From: Lasiodiplodia sp. COLG20
Taxonomy: Eukaryota; Ascomycota; Dothideomycetes; Botryosphaeriales; Botryosphaeriaceae
Reading direction: 5' to 3'
Assembly (NCBI GenBank): GCA_009801085.1
Contig: VNWV01000004.1
Coordinates: 186,001-250,000 of the forward strand
Length of the DNA stretch: 64,000 nucleotides
In this document: positions 11,382 to 20,314 of the stretch, in pieces
How the letters are laid out: each line of letters starts with the position of its first letter
How positions within the stretch are numbered: the first letter of the stretch is position 1
The notes under the pieces: model-generated
What the model saw: the letters and a program-made list of their open reading frames with translations, nothing else
What the model was told of the DNA's origin: nothing
The model's database searches: none
Translations under genes and position numbers: made by a program

Positions 11382-13645
11382 TCAGAAACTTCTTAAAACT
11401 AAATGTCCAGTTAAGGTCATGCACACTATTGACAAAAACAAGAGCCATGCAGTATTACCTAGGTGGTTCCACTCAATTGAACAAAGGAGTGAGACGGCGA
11501 CAGCTTCCTGGGATTGAAATGAATCAGAGAAGAATTGAATATGGCACGTCTGAAATGATAGGTAGAGATTGTCACGTTGACCATTGATAATCATACTTGA
11601 GAAGAGAACCGCATCTTCCCCCTCTGATCTTTGATTCACACAAAGAGCTCCGAAATCCTCATCAACAACTGTTTTAGTTGGAACCCACACCCCGAAGACC
11701 CGATAGGCGGGAATTCCGTCTTGATATGTCCCCGTCCTCTCGGCCTCGAAGAGCACACTGGTCGTGGCAAGCCACATCGCTATTGTTAAGATTTCTCCCG
11801 AATCGACGCCGCGCTTTAGGTCGACGTCTCTGCGGAAAAGTCCTACTCGCGGACATCGCTGCGGACTTTGATCGGTGGGCCCAGAAAACATGACTCTCAC
11901 ACCTCTTTCCGCACAAAACTCCGTGTTCAGTTGCATCGCATGACAAACTGACTGATAAATCCCCCCATATACGTCATGCAATCTGTACGGCTGGCCACCA
12001 TACCCGTCGGAAATGTTGCATTTGGTCACTAAAGAGTCAAGAAGTCGAACAGTCTTTTCATCCAACGCTGGATCATCCCGGAATACGGAATCTCTGACAG
12101 CACTCCTCGCCTCTTTCAGATATGTGTAATTCCAGTTTGTTGTTACGGATGCAAAGACTCTGGCCAGATTCTGTGCCGAGATGGAGTCTGCTGATAGTGT
12201 TTCCCAAGTCTTCGCCTCAGCTGAGAGGGCTACAGCATTTGATTTCTGGCAGCGAAGCCAGATGACCCGATCTGGCGAGTGTAAAGTGACAGATCCGTGG
12301 CAACATAGCGTACCGTACACATCCAGAACACTCCGAATAGAGCCAGAGGATAGATAGTACGAAGGATGCCAAATTGCAGATTCCGTAGCATTCGTCTCGA
12401 ACAGTCCTTGAGGGGCATAACTAAGCTCTGTATATCCATTCCGGGCCCGAATTCATTTCAGAGTGTCTTGTAATAGATTTCCCACACCTTTTGTCTTGTA
12501 GTCTGAGGTGATGGGATACCCAAGATCGGCGGTGACAGCGATAACGTAATCCCATTCCCTTGTTGCCGCTCGGGGAGGCCCTCCATTCATCCTCAACAGC
12601 ATGAACAAGTTCAGCATGAACTCCATGGTGCCTTGCCTGTGAGGAACTGACCAACTGCTGCCAATGGTCTCTCCCAAGAGAAATCGGTACAGAGCGGATG
12701 ACATTTCGATTCTGTATCTGACGGAGCGTTCTCTTACTGGCCCATCGTCTTGAAAGAGAAACTAGCCTCGCAAGTACTGATTTATAACCGAAAAAGACTC
12801 TCTGATGCACTCTGAGCTACATCTTCTAAGATATGTCAGGGCAAGGGCTTTGTTCCGGCTCTCATTGTCGTAGTAGAAACGTGGGTGAACTGATGGAGAA
12901 GTAGAGCAGCATAGGGCTGTAGGCCATTGGTATCGATGTCTCCTTTGCAAGCTCTATCTGGCACAAAGACACATTTTGCGATTTCTTTTCCGGCCCAGAC
13001 ATAACGAACAAATGGAGAGTAGCTCAACTCTTGGCGGAACCATAGTCTACGAACCCAGGATGAAAGTCGACATGCGTTGAGACAGAATCGTGGGCCGAAC
13101 AAATGTTCCCAAAGAGCGCGCATGAACTCGCCGTTGAACCCGATGATGTAAGCCGACTCGTCTTCCTTGTCGTAATTGAGAGCCATTTGCTCTATCTCCC
13201 TTCGTATCCTCGGTAAGCAGGCACATGGGTGCCCGGGCATGAGAACGACTACTTCAAATGTACGATAGATCAGGGTAAATTTTGCAAATGTCTCCCTAAT
13301 TTCGTCCTCTTTCTGTGGGATGCAAAGCTGATCGATCCAAATCGGGTTCGTATTTGCAACCTCTGCGAGCCGCTCGACGACATCCTAGATGACCCATTCC
13401 TTGCCAAACACCATATGTATGCCTTCTTGACCGTTTCCGGGAGCATGCCCAATAGGCTCTTTCTCGCGATCGAATTCGCCCCAAACGTACGAGATTCCTG
13501 TTGCACTGCCGCGACGCAAGAGAATTTCGGTTTTCTCGACGATGAGATGCCGATATGGTAAAGAGAGGGAACACTTGTCGTTCTCGCATATGCTTAGGGT
13601 TGCGACACGGGCGTTGATTGAGATTTCGTTATCAGATGGGCCCAT
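11382..13645 (-). pseudogene. Degenerate HET-domain gene (pseudogene)
   Basis: Reading down from 13645, HET hallmarks are clear: SATGISYVWGEFDRE, then NPIWIDQLCIPQKEDE, then WVRRLWFRQELSYSPFVRYVW. Further family blocks follow: LALTYLRRCSSE, YRFLLGETIGSSW, EWDYVIAVTADLGYP and YTELSYAPQGLFE. The frame is broken by an in-frame TAG at 13385-13387, a one-base shift near 12905, an in-frame TAG at 12762-12764 and an in-frame TGA at 12453-12455. From memory of related HET proteins, the text on either side of each break is continuous, so introns are a poor explanation. All three stops could arise by C-to-T change (CAG to TAG, CGA to TGA). The C-terminal part, from 12450 to 11382, is still open, so decay looks recent. 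Confidence 0.75.
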
Positions 13646-14359
13646 TGCAGTCGGTGGTGCGCAAGGCTGGATACTTTGAGCTTGAGAGGCGATGAGAATG
13701 CGCTCGATACTTTATTTCCGCATCCGGCCAATGGTATGGGGAGGAAGAGAAAGACTACGTGGAGAAGCGGGCTAGAGCTAATTTGATGACGGGCGCGCGG
13801 CACACGGACTGGTTTGTTCTGAGCGAGGGATTGGGAAAGCCAGGGAGTGCGGGGTATGCAAGTCATATATGTGACCCCCGGACCCAAGGGCAAGCGAAGA
13901 CGAATCACCTATACTTTCCGACCAATAAAGGTAGCGCCTCCGGATACCCCGGATATGTGAGAATTTCATACATTTCGTCTCAGAGATCGCACCAGGATTT
14001 CCTCCACCAAGATAAAGGTTTTGTAGCGGTAGCTCAATGTGCTTGGTAAAGCCTGTCTCATCCGTTATGCTCTCCAAATGTTGTGCAATATCTACTGATT
14101 TTTGGCACAGTTTCCAGTGACGTTAGCCAATAAAGTCAATGGTCCTGACGAAGTATATAGTGGATTCAATGATACTCGCGTCTCTTTCTTTGTCGCTTGC
14201 AGGATGTTAGCAGCATATATATTCTACCCTGGCTTAAGATAGTATTCCATGGATCATTCTGCGCGTTCTTCAGATCTTTTGGGGGAAAACATAGGCACGA
14301 AGGGTAGAAAAGACGGATATTAAATCCTACAGACATCACGCAACACAGGGCAGAGGCTC
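13646..14359. other. Spacer upstream of the GGDEF gene
   Basis: No gene seen. A TATATAT run near 14214, about 145 bp before the ATG at 14360, is a possible core promoter element for the diguanylate cyclase gene. Base composition is like other fungal spacers in the window, with no bacterial-looking flank. Confidence 0.35.
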
Positions 14360-15823
14360 ATGGCCAACGAGAACTTGTACAGGGTCATGGTTCAGAATAT
14401 CCCGCACAGCGCCATCCTCCTGTTCGACCACAACATGCGCTACGAATTAGCCGATGGCAGCGCCATTCAAGAGCTGACAGGGCATGGCAGCAGCTTCTAC
14501 GTAGGCAAGCTGGCGCAAGACGTGACCAGCTTCGCCAACCGCGCACTTATCGAGGAAAACTACCGCGCGGCACTCAAGGGCGAAACACGCGATCAAGACA
14601 TGCGGATCGGCGCGCAGTTTGCGGCCTTGCACACAGCGCCCATCCGCGGCGAGAACGGCGCCATCGAACGCGGAATGGCGTTCTTATACAACATCACGGC
14701 ACGCAAGCAGCTCGAGGCCAAACTGCTGGCGCAAATCGAACATGTCGAGTTACTCTCGCAGGTTGGCGAGGAAGTGAGCAAAGCCAGCACCATGCGCGAA
14801 GCACTCGCCCGCTTGTTGCAATTGCTGGGCCCCCGCTGGAACTACGACGTGGGCCACGTCCTTCTGCATAAGGAGGACGACAAAGCCGGCAGTTTGGTGT
14901 CCTCGGACCTGTGGTGGATGTCGGATGAGGCGCGCTTCGAGCCGTTCAAGCAAGCCATCGAACAGACGGACTTCGCCCCCGGTGAAGGGCTACCCGACCA
15001 CGTCTTCCAAACGCGCAAGCCGTCCAGGTCCGTCGATCTCCAGCAAGACTCCCCACTCCACAGTGCTGCCGAGCAGTGCGGCCTGCGCAGCGCATCGGCC
15101 TTCCCGGTGCTCGTCGGCGACGACGGAGAAGCGCCTGCCGCCGTCATCCAGTTCTTCAGCACCCGCCCTTTGCCCCCCGCCGACCCGCTCCAACAACACC
15201 ACCTGTCGTCGTCACCGCCCCTCGCCGCCATCATGCAAACCATCGGCCCGCAGCTCAGCCGCGTCATCGAGCGCGAACGGCACGCCACCCACATCCACAC
15301 CCTCTCCACCACCGACGACCTCACTCACCTCCACAACCGCCGCGGCTTCCTCACCCTCGCCCACCAACAACTCAAGACCGCCGAGCGCACCCATAAACCG
15401 CTCCTCCTCCTCTTCGCCGACCTGGACGGGCTGAAAGCCGTCAACGACACGTACGGCCACGCAGCGGGCGACGGCCTCATCGCCGAGGCGGGCAGGGTGC
15501 TGCGAGAGGCATTTCGCGAGTCGGACATCGTGGCGAGGCTGGGAGGCGACGAGTTTGTGGTGATGATGCCGGATACGGATATCGATGGGAGCGGCGCGCT
15601 GTTGAGGCGGTTGAGGGCGGGGGTTGAGGAGGCGAACAACAGCAACAACAACGGAGGAGGAGGAGGAGGGGAAAGGAAGTACGGGCTTGAGTTGAGCCTG
15701 GGCCTGACGAGCTTCGATCCCGCGAGGCCGGAGACGCTCGACGGCTTGCTCGACCGTGCTGATGCGTTGATGTACGAACATAAGCAGGCACGGAAGCGCG
15801 GCAGGGATGGCGGAGCGCGCTGA
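14360..15823 (+). CDS. PAS-GAF-GGDEF diguanylate cyclase, bacterial type, 487 aa, no intron
   Basis: GGDEF enzymes condense two GTP into cyclic di-GMP, a bacterial second messenger. Residues 1-120 form a PAS sensor (SAILLFDHNMRYELADGSA, ending at FLYNITARKQLEAK). Residues about 135-300 form a GAF domain (FAPGEGLPDHVFQTRKPS, SASAFPVLVGDDGEAPAAV). Residues about 320-480 form the cyclase: DLDGLKAVNDTYGHAAGD carries the metal- and substrate-binding Asp and Asn, and residues 395-399 are GGDEF. Arg386-Glu-Ser-Asp389 stands exactly five residues before GGDEF and matches the product-inhibition I-site. No EAL or HD-GYP domain, no membrane segment. A Ser/Pro/His-rich linker and an Asn/Gly run (near residues 429-439) look like later insertions. 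Neighbours are fungal HET and acyl-CoA oxidase genes, so this is probably an integrated horizontal acquisition; the ATG context and GC-rich codons fit local genes. Confidence 0.93.
   Translation: MANENLYRVMVQNIPHSAILLFDHNMRYELADGSAIQELTGHGSSFYVGKLAQDVTSFANRALIEENYRAALKGETRDQDMRIGAQFAALHTAPIRGENGAIERGMAFLYNITARKQLEAKLLAQIEHVELLSQVGEEVSKASTMREALARLLQLLGPRWNYDVGHVLLHKEDDKAGSLVSSDLWWMSDEARFEPFKQAIEQTDFAPGEGLPDHVFQTRKPSRSVDLQQDSPLHSAAEQCGLRSASAFPVLVGDDGEAPAAVIQFFSTRPLPPADPLQQHHLSSSPPLAAIMQTIGPQLSRVIERERHATHIHTLSTTDDLTHLHNRRGFLTLAHQQLKTAERTHKPLLLLFADLDGLKAVNDTYGHAAGDGLIAEAGRVLREAFRESDIVARLGGDEFVVMMPDTDIDGSGALLRRLRAGVEEANNSNNNGGGGGGERKYGLELSLGLTSFDPARPETLDGLLDRADALMYEHKQARKRGRDGGAR
15515..15556 (+). 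other. Cyclase signature: I-site RESD plus GGDEF active loop
   Basis: Codons 15515-15526 encode Arg-Glu-Ser-Asp and 15542-15556 encode Gly-Gly-Asp-Glu-Phe. The five-residue spacing is that of feedback-inhibited bacterial diguanylate cyclases. Nothing essential is missing in this stretch. Confidence 0.9.
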
Positions 15824-16003
15824 ACGGATCCTGCTGGTGGCATTGCGCTGCATTAAAGGTGCGGAGTGGACATATCGTCATTTCTTCCGGCAATCGTATA
15901 TCCCGCACAAGGCCCCCCATACGACAGGCGAAATGGCAAATGATACCCAACCGCTTGGCTGGATCATAAAAGTTGCAGGACAGCTTAGCGGCAGGCTGTG
16001 CGC

Positions 16004-16130
16004 AAGTGATCTGTGGCCACGTCCGTTCAAATGTCGAAGTTTGACAGCCAGGCTGTCGATCCGGACCCATCAAAAAAGCAGTTCTCGAAAATCAGCCCAG
16101 CAATGAACTATAATATAGACAGATATGAAG
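16004..16130 (+). repeat. Diverged direct repeat, copy 1
   Basis: Shares TGCGCAAGTGATCTGTGGCC and CACGTCCGTTCAAATGTCGA with copy 2 (TTGCGCAAGTAGCATGTGGC, CACGTCGATTCAAAAGTCGA). Both then have a GACA...GGCTG block and, further on, AATGAACTA. Origin unknown. Confidence 0.45.
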
Positions 16131-16615
16131 AGGAAGATGTTCAAGCTATGATCACTTTCCATGACTCATGTATGAGTTCTATCAAGCTATGATGGGCTCC
16201 CACAGGAATGAATCTTGGCGATGATCATGGTTATAGACGGCAGTCCAATTTTGTGGGCAGTTGAAGGTATTGTCCGGAGATTTCTACATGGTCATTCAGT
16301 CTAAACGAACGTCAGGATATGTGCTCCAACTACTCACTGTTGACACAGCAACTTCCTGAAAGGTCGGCCGACTGGAACTGAACACCTGCTACATTTTCCA
16401 AATCTCGTGCAATATTTTTTCGCTGGAAATTCTTGACCCAGTGTTCAGTGACGTGTTCTGAGGAAGACAGGGGTTGAGTGTCTTAAATCCTACGGTTCCC
16501 ACTGCACTAATATCGCGCAACGAACGACAGAATTTTGACATGACGCGATAGGCGCGACGGCCGGTCACGCTACGCATTAGACCATAAGATGGAAGATATG
16601 GATTGCGATGTTGTA

Positions 16616-16745
16616 AATTGCGCAAGTAGCATGTGGCCACGTCGATTCAAAAGTCGAGGCTGAAGACAGGCTGGCTGCCAGCTCTCACCGATACACCAGT
16701 TTTCCCCTTTTCGGCTAGTCACATAATGAACTAGAAGATGCTCGA
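16616..16745 (+). repeat. Diverged direct repeat, copy 2
   Basis: Partner of 16004-16130, about 610 bp away in the same orientation. Alignment is clear over the first 60 bases and then patchy, with AATGAACTA recovered near the end of both. Confidence 0.45.
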
Positions 16746-17772
16746 AAAAGGCCTAAGGATTTTCGGGCCATGGCGGAGGCGGATCAAAACGCCACTCGCG
16801 ATTGACCGGCTCGGCTCGGGACGGCGATCGCGCGGCCGGCCCGATACGTTGACCTACCAGAGTTCAGGGTTGTTGAACCCTTATTGCAACCGCCGGCTAA
16901 AAATTAAAGAGAATTAACCTTTTCTTATTGACGCATGTCTGGAAGCCAAGTATGACTGCTTCTTGGCTTTGGGGGAACCGTAATTTAGCACTGTCTGGTG
17001 TTTTGATACAACGAGAACGGACGTTGACGTCACTTCCACTACCCATCTGCAGTCTTCTGTAGAAGAGCTATTTTCTCTAGAGACACCTCTATCATATTTC
17101 TTAGCACATTTACATCTAAAATCCACTCGACATCCTTATTTCGTCCCTTGAAAGTGTTGTGGAGCGGCAAGGAGGACTCGCTATGGTCCTGTGATAAAAC
17201 GCAGTAATGGAGCATTCCTCTTGTTGTACAACTTCATAGAAGGGTACGCAGGGAGTGTGTAGAACTTTGCATATCAAGGGCTGATGATGTTAAACAATTT
17301 ACGGGGTTATGGTTCCATTGCGCCGGTTGAGAGCAAAATACACTAGCGACTCATTAGCGGCAATCATTGATGTTTGCTTTCCCAACACCGCCTTGCTTTG
17401 GTCCATGCGTCCCAAAGGTGGCATCTGGCGGCCCTGTGTGATACCGCTAATCTCGTATCAGGGCGCTACATGGCTCATGACGCCCGGTGTTTGTGGCGTT
17501 GATCTTGGTGTTTCTTTATCTTTCAGCTCATGAAAGTACACCGTACAACCGACTGCCCCTTCATGTCCTACACCGCCACGAAGAAAATCAATAGAAGAAG
17601 CTGATCTCTTTGTCCAGTTGACCGCCAGACGCTAAAGCTAGCTTGAAGACATGTGACGATCCCAACAACACTTCGTTCATGTGGCAGGGGCAGCATCAGA
17701 GTACTTAAGAGGTTATGCACTGTGCCATGTAGCGCGTCTTCACTTTCTCCGAAAGCTCTAATTTCTACCACC

Positions 17773-19905
17773 ATGTCGATCGTTGAGCAGTTCCCCCAGT
17801 TGCACCCAGCCCAAATCCCCTTCACGAGGCCACTTCCTCTGAATACTATAGAACCTGCCGCGTTGTCAACCGCCGAGTACCTCCTTCAACTAGAGTCATT
17901 TCAAATCCCGGTCACATCCTTCGCCTCGCCAGAGGAGACCAAGAATGCATACGACCAAGCCCGTCTGCTCTGCAGGCATTTCAGTATGCCTCGCCCGCTC
18001 CCCCAAATAAGACGAATCAATCGCTAAAACCCCCCCACTTCCAGACCTCAGCCTCCACGACATCAAAAACCTGACGCCCCGCTTCTGGTCCTTCCACGCA
18101 GAGCGCATCCACTTCCAAACCTGCGCCGCCTCAACCCTCCTCAGCATCCACTGGAACCTCTGCATCGGCACCCTCGCCCACTACATGGACCGCCGACCGG
18201 ACCTGCACCCGCTCATCTCCCGCCTCCTCCGCTTCGACCAGATCGGCCAATTCCTCCTCACCGAAATGGGCCACGGCCTCGACGCCGCGCACCTCGAGAC
18301 GACCGCCACGCTGCAGCCCGACGGCAGCTTCTCCCTGCACACGCCGCGCATGGCCGCGGCAAAATTCATGCCCCCCACCACCCCCGACGCCGGCATCGCG
18401 GCCGGCGCCGTCGTCTTCGCGCGCCTGATCGTCGATGGCGAGGATCGCGGCGTGCGGCCGTTCTGGGTCGAGCTGCACGACGGCGCGCAAATGGCCGAGG
18501 GCGTCACGTCGATCAAGCTGCCGCGAAGGGCAGGCGCGGCGGCCGTCGACCACGCCGTCACGCTGTTCAACCGCAAGCGGCTGCCGCCCGGCGCGATGCT
18601 GGACAACAGCGACGGAGCAGCGGCGTTCGCGCGGCCGAGCAACCCGAAGAAGCATTTTTTGGGCCTGCTGCACCGCGTCGCCGTCGGCACTATGTCGCTG
18701 ACGATGAAGTACGCTGCGGACCTGCGGCAGGCGGCGTTCGTTGCGGGGAGGTACTCGCAGCGAAGGACGGTGACGGGGCCGCGGGGCCAGAAGGTGCGGA
18801 TTGTCGAGTTCCGTACGCAGCAGCGGCCGATCCTGCATGCGATTGCGCAGGCGGCGGTGTTCGAGGCGGGAGCGAAGTACTGTGCGAAGCTGTTCACGGA
18901 GGCGGAGGATCATCGTGTCAAGCATGGTGTGGCGGCGGCGTTCAAGGCGGGCGTGACTTGCATGGCGCAGGAGTCGCTGGTGCAGTTGGCGGATCGGTGC
19001 GGCGCGCAGGGCTTGTTCGAGCATAATGGGATTGTGAGGGCGCAGATGGATATGCGTGGGAATTCGATTGCCGAGGGCGATGTGCTGGCGTTGAGTATTC
19101 GTAAGTGCTTCCGTCTGACGACACTTCGCCGTTTCTCCACCACCACGAGGGATGGCGTGAGGTGTCAAGCTTTGGTGTCTTGTGGAGAGGATTTCGGGCT
19201 CCTTTTTGGATGGCTAGACCCTGTGTGATCCGGACGCATCTACGTTCGGCCATCGGCTCTCCAACCACCCACACAGCTCACACCCCCCTTGCCTTCCCCA
19301 CAAAAGACTCGTCACTAACCTCCGCTCTCCTCACAGGCCTAACATCCGAGCTCCTCCTCGGCCGCTACGAGCTGCCCCCCTCGCCCCACCCGGACTCCCT
19401 CCCCTCCCTCTACTCCGCCGGTCTCCTCGCCGAAGCCGCCGCCATCGCCGCCGAAATCATGTCTTCCTCCTCACCCTCTGGTGACAGCTCCTCCCACCGC
19501 TCCACCCGCTTCAACGCCTCCATCCTCCCCCTCGCCCAACCCCTCGTCGAAGCCCTGGGCTGGCGCCTCGTCCACGACGGCGCCCTCGCTCACAACGTCG
19601 ACTCCGATCTGCTCGCGCTGTTCGAGGCGGGCGTGGCGGTCAGGGGGGCGAGTTGGTTCGTCGAGAACGGCGTTGAAAGCTGCGGGAGTAGGCGGGAGAT
19701 CATGGCGCGGGAAGAGAGGGCGATTGATCGGCTGGTTGGGCGGCTGGACGGATTGTTGGGGGGGTTGGGGGTGGAGGGGTATTTGAGGGGACGGGTGCCG
19801 ATACTGGGGGAGGGGGAGTGGGAGGGTTTCGTGGCGGGGTTGCCGAGGTTTGAGAGTGGTGGGGGTGTGAGGGAGAGAAGGAGGAGGGGGGAGGCGAGGC
19901 TTTGA
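17773..19905 (+). CDS. Acyl-CoA oxidase-like flavoprotein with C-terminal PTS1, 611 aa, 3 exons
   Basis: Exons 17773-17983, 18045-19100 and 19337-19905. The start has a strong context (CTACCACC before ATG). Acyl-CoA oxidases carry out the first, FAD-dependent step of peroxisomal beta-oxidation and make H2O2. Visible family blocks are LTPRFWSFHAERIHF near the N-terminus, the flavin-side motif FLLTEMGHGLDAAHLETTA, an acyl-CoA dehydrogenase-like middle domain, and a helical C-terminal domain (RGNSIAEGDVLALSIRL, LLLGRYELP). The last three residues are Ala-Arg-Leu, a good peroxisomal targeting signal type 1. Intron 1 has a GTATGC donor and CGCTAAAAC branch; intron 2 (236 nt) has GTAAGT. At 611 aa it is shorter than typical 660-700 aa oxidases. 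Whether it is a true oxidase or another peroxisomal acyl-CoA dehydrogenase-fold enzyme is not settled. Confidence 0.82.
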
Positions 19906-20314
19906 GGGGGGAGGGGGAGGGGGAGGGGGTGATGTTGCTTTTTTGTAGCGTTTGGAGTAGGGAGTTTGGGGTAATTTTTGGCGGATGGAGCCATGATGTG
20001 AGAAGTATACGTAGCTCGCCGACCCATATGTTGCTACGAGTGTTGTGGCCTCTGTGATAGCGTGTAGGTACAGAAATGCTTAATAGGAGAGTTTTGAATA
20101 AGAATCCGACTTTTAATGAGAGACTCTTGAGGAAAAGGATTCCTCTACAGACCACTGAAACCGTCCACAGCATGTCCAACCAGAGACTTGCACAAATGAT
20201 GCTCCGAAGAACTCACTTCAGTGCTATTCAGATCTTCGTAAATTTTCTCTCCGTTTGCAATTGCCTTATGAAAGTGGATGAAGAGCAGAAGAGATAATAC
20301 AAGATGATAGCGAT
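19906..20314. other. Convergent intergenic region
   Basis: G-rich run just after the acyl-CoA oxidase-like stop, then AT-rich sequence leading to the 3' end of the next HET gene. No gene seen. Confidence 0.35.

Larger units (their letters stand above)
15824..17772. other. Gene-poor spacer with a diverged direct repeat
   Basis: Two kilobases without a supported gene. It contains the paired repeats at 16004-16130 and 16616-16745. The 17650-17772 end should hold the promoter and leader of the acyl-CoA oxidase-like gene. Confidence 0.4.

Noticed and set aside
11382..13645. Multi-intron functional HET gene instead of a pseudogene
   Set aside because: Possible in-frame introns (for example 69 nt near 13.4 kb, 60 nt near 12.45 kb) would delete conserved text or use weak donors, and none repairs the frame slip near 12905 while keeping the conserved YLRRCSSE block.
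14360..15823. Bacterial contamination as the source of the GGDEF gene
   Set aside because: The gene lies in one continuous sequence between fungal genes, with fungal-type spacers on both sides and no bacterial neighbour or operon structure. Reads would settle it, but nothing in the sequence suggests a chimera.
14360..15823. Class III adenylyl/guanylyl cyclase (normal in eukaryotes)
   Set aside because: The folds are related, but the RLGGDEF loop, DLDGLK metal motif and RxxD site are specific to diguanylate cyclases.
15212..15853. 213-aa open frame on the minus strand across the GGDEF gene
   Set aside because: GC-rich antisense shadow of a strongly supported domain protein; low-complexity Arg/Val-rich text.
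18131..19168. 345-aa open frame antisense to the acyl-CoA oxidase-like gene
   Set aside because: His/Arg/Pro-rich shadow with no motif, opposite a clear flavoenzyme.
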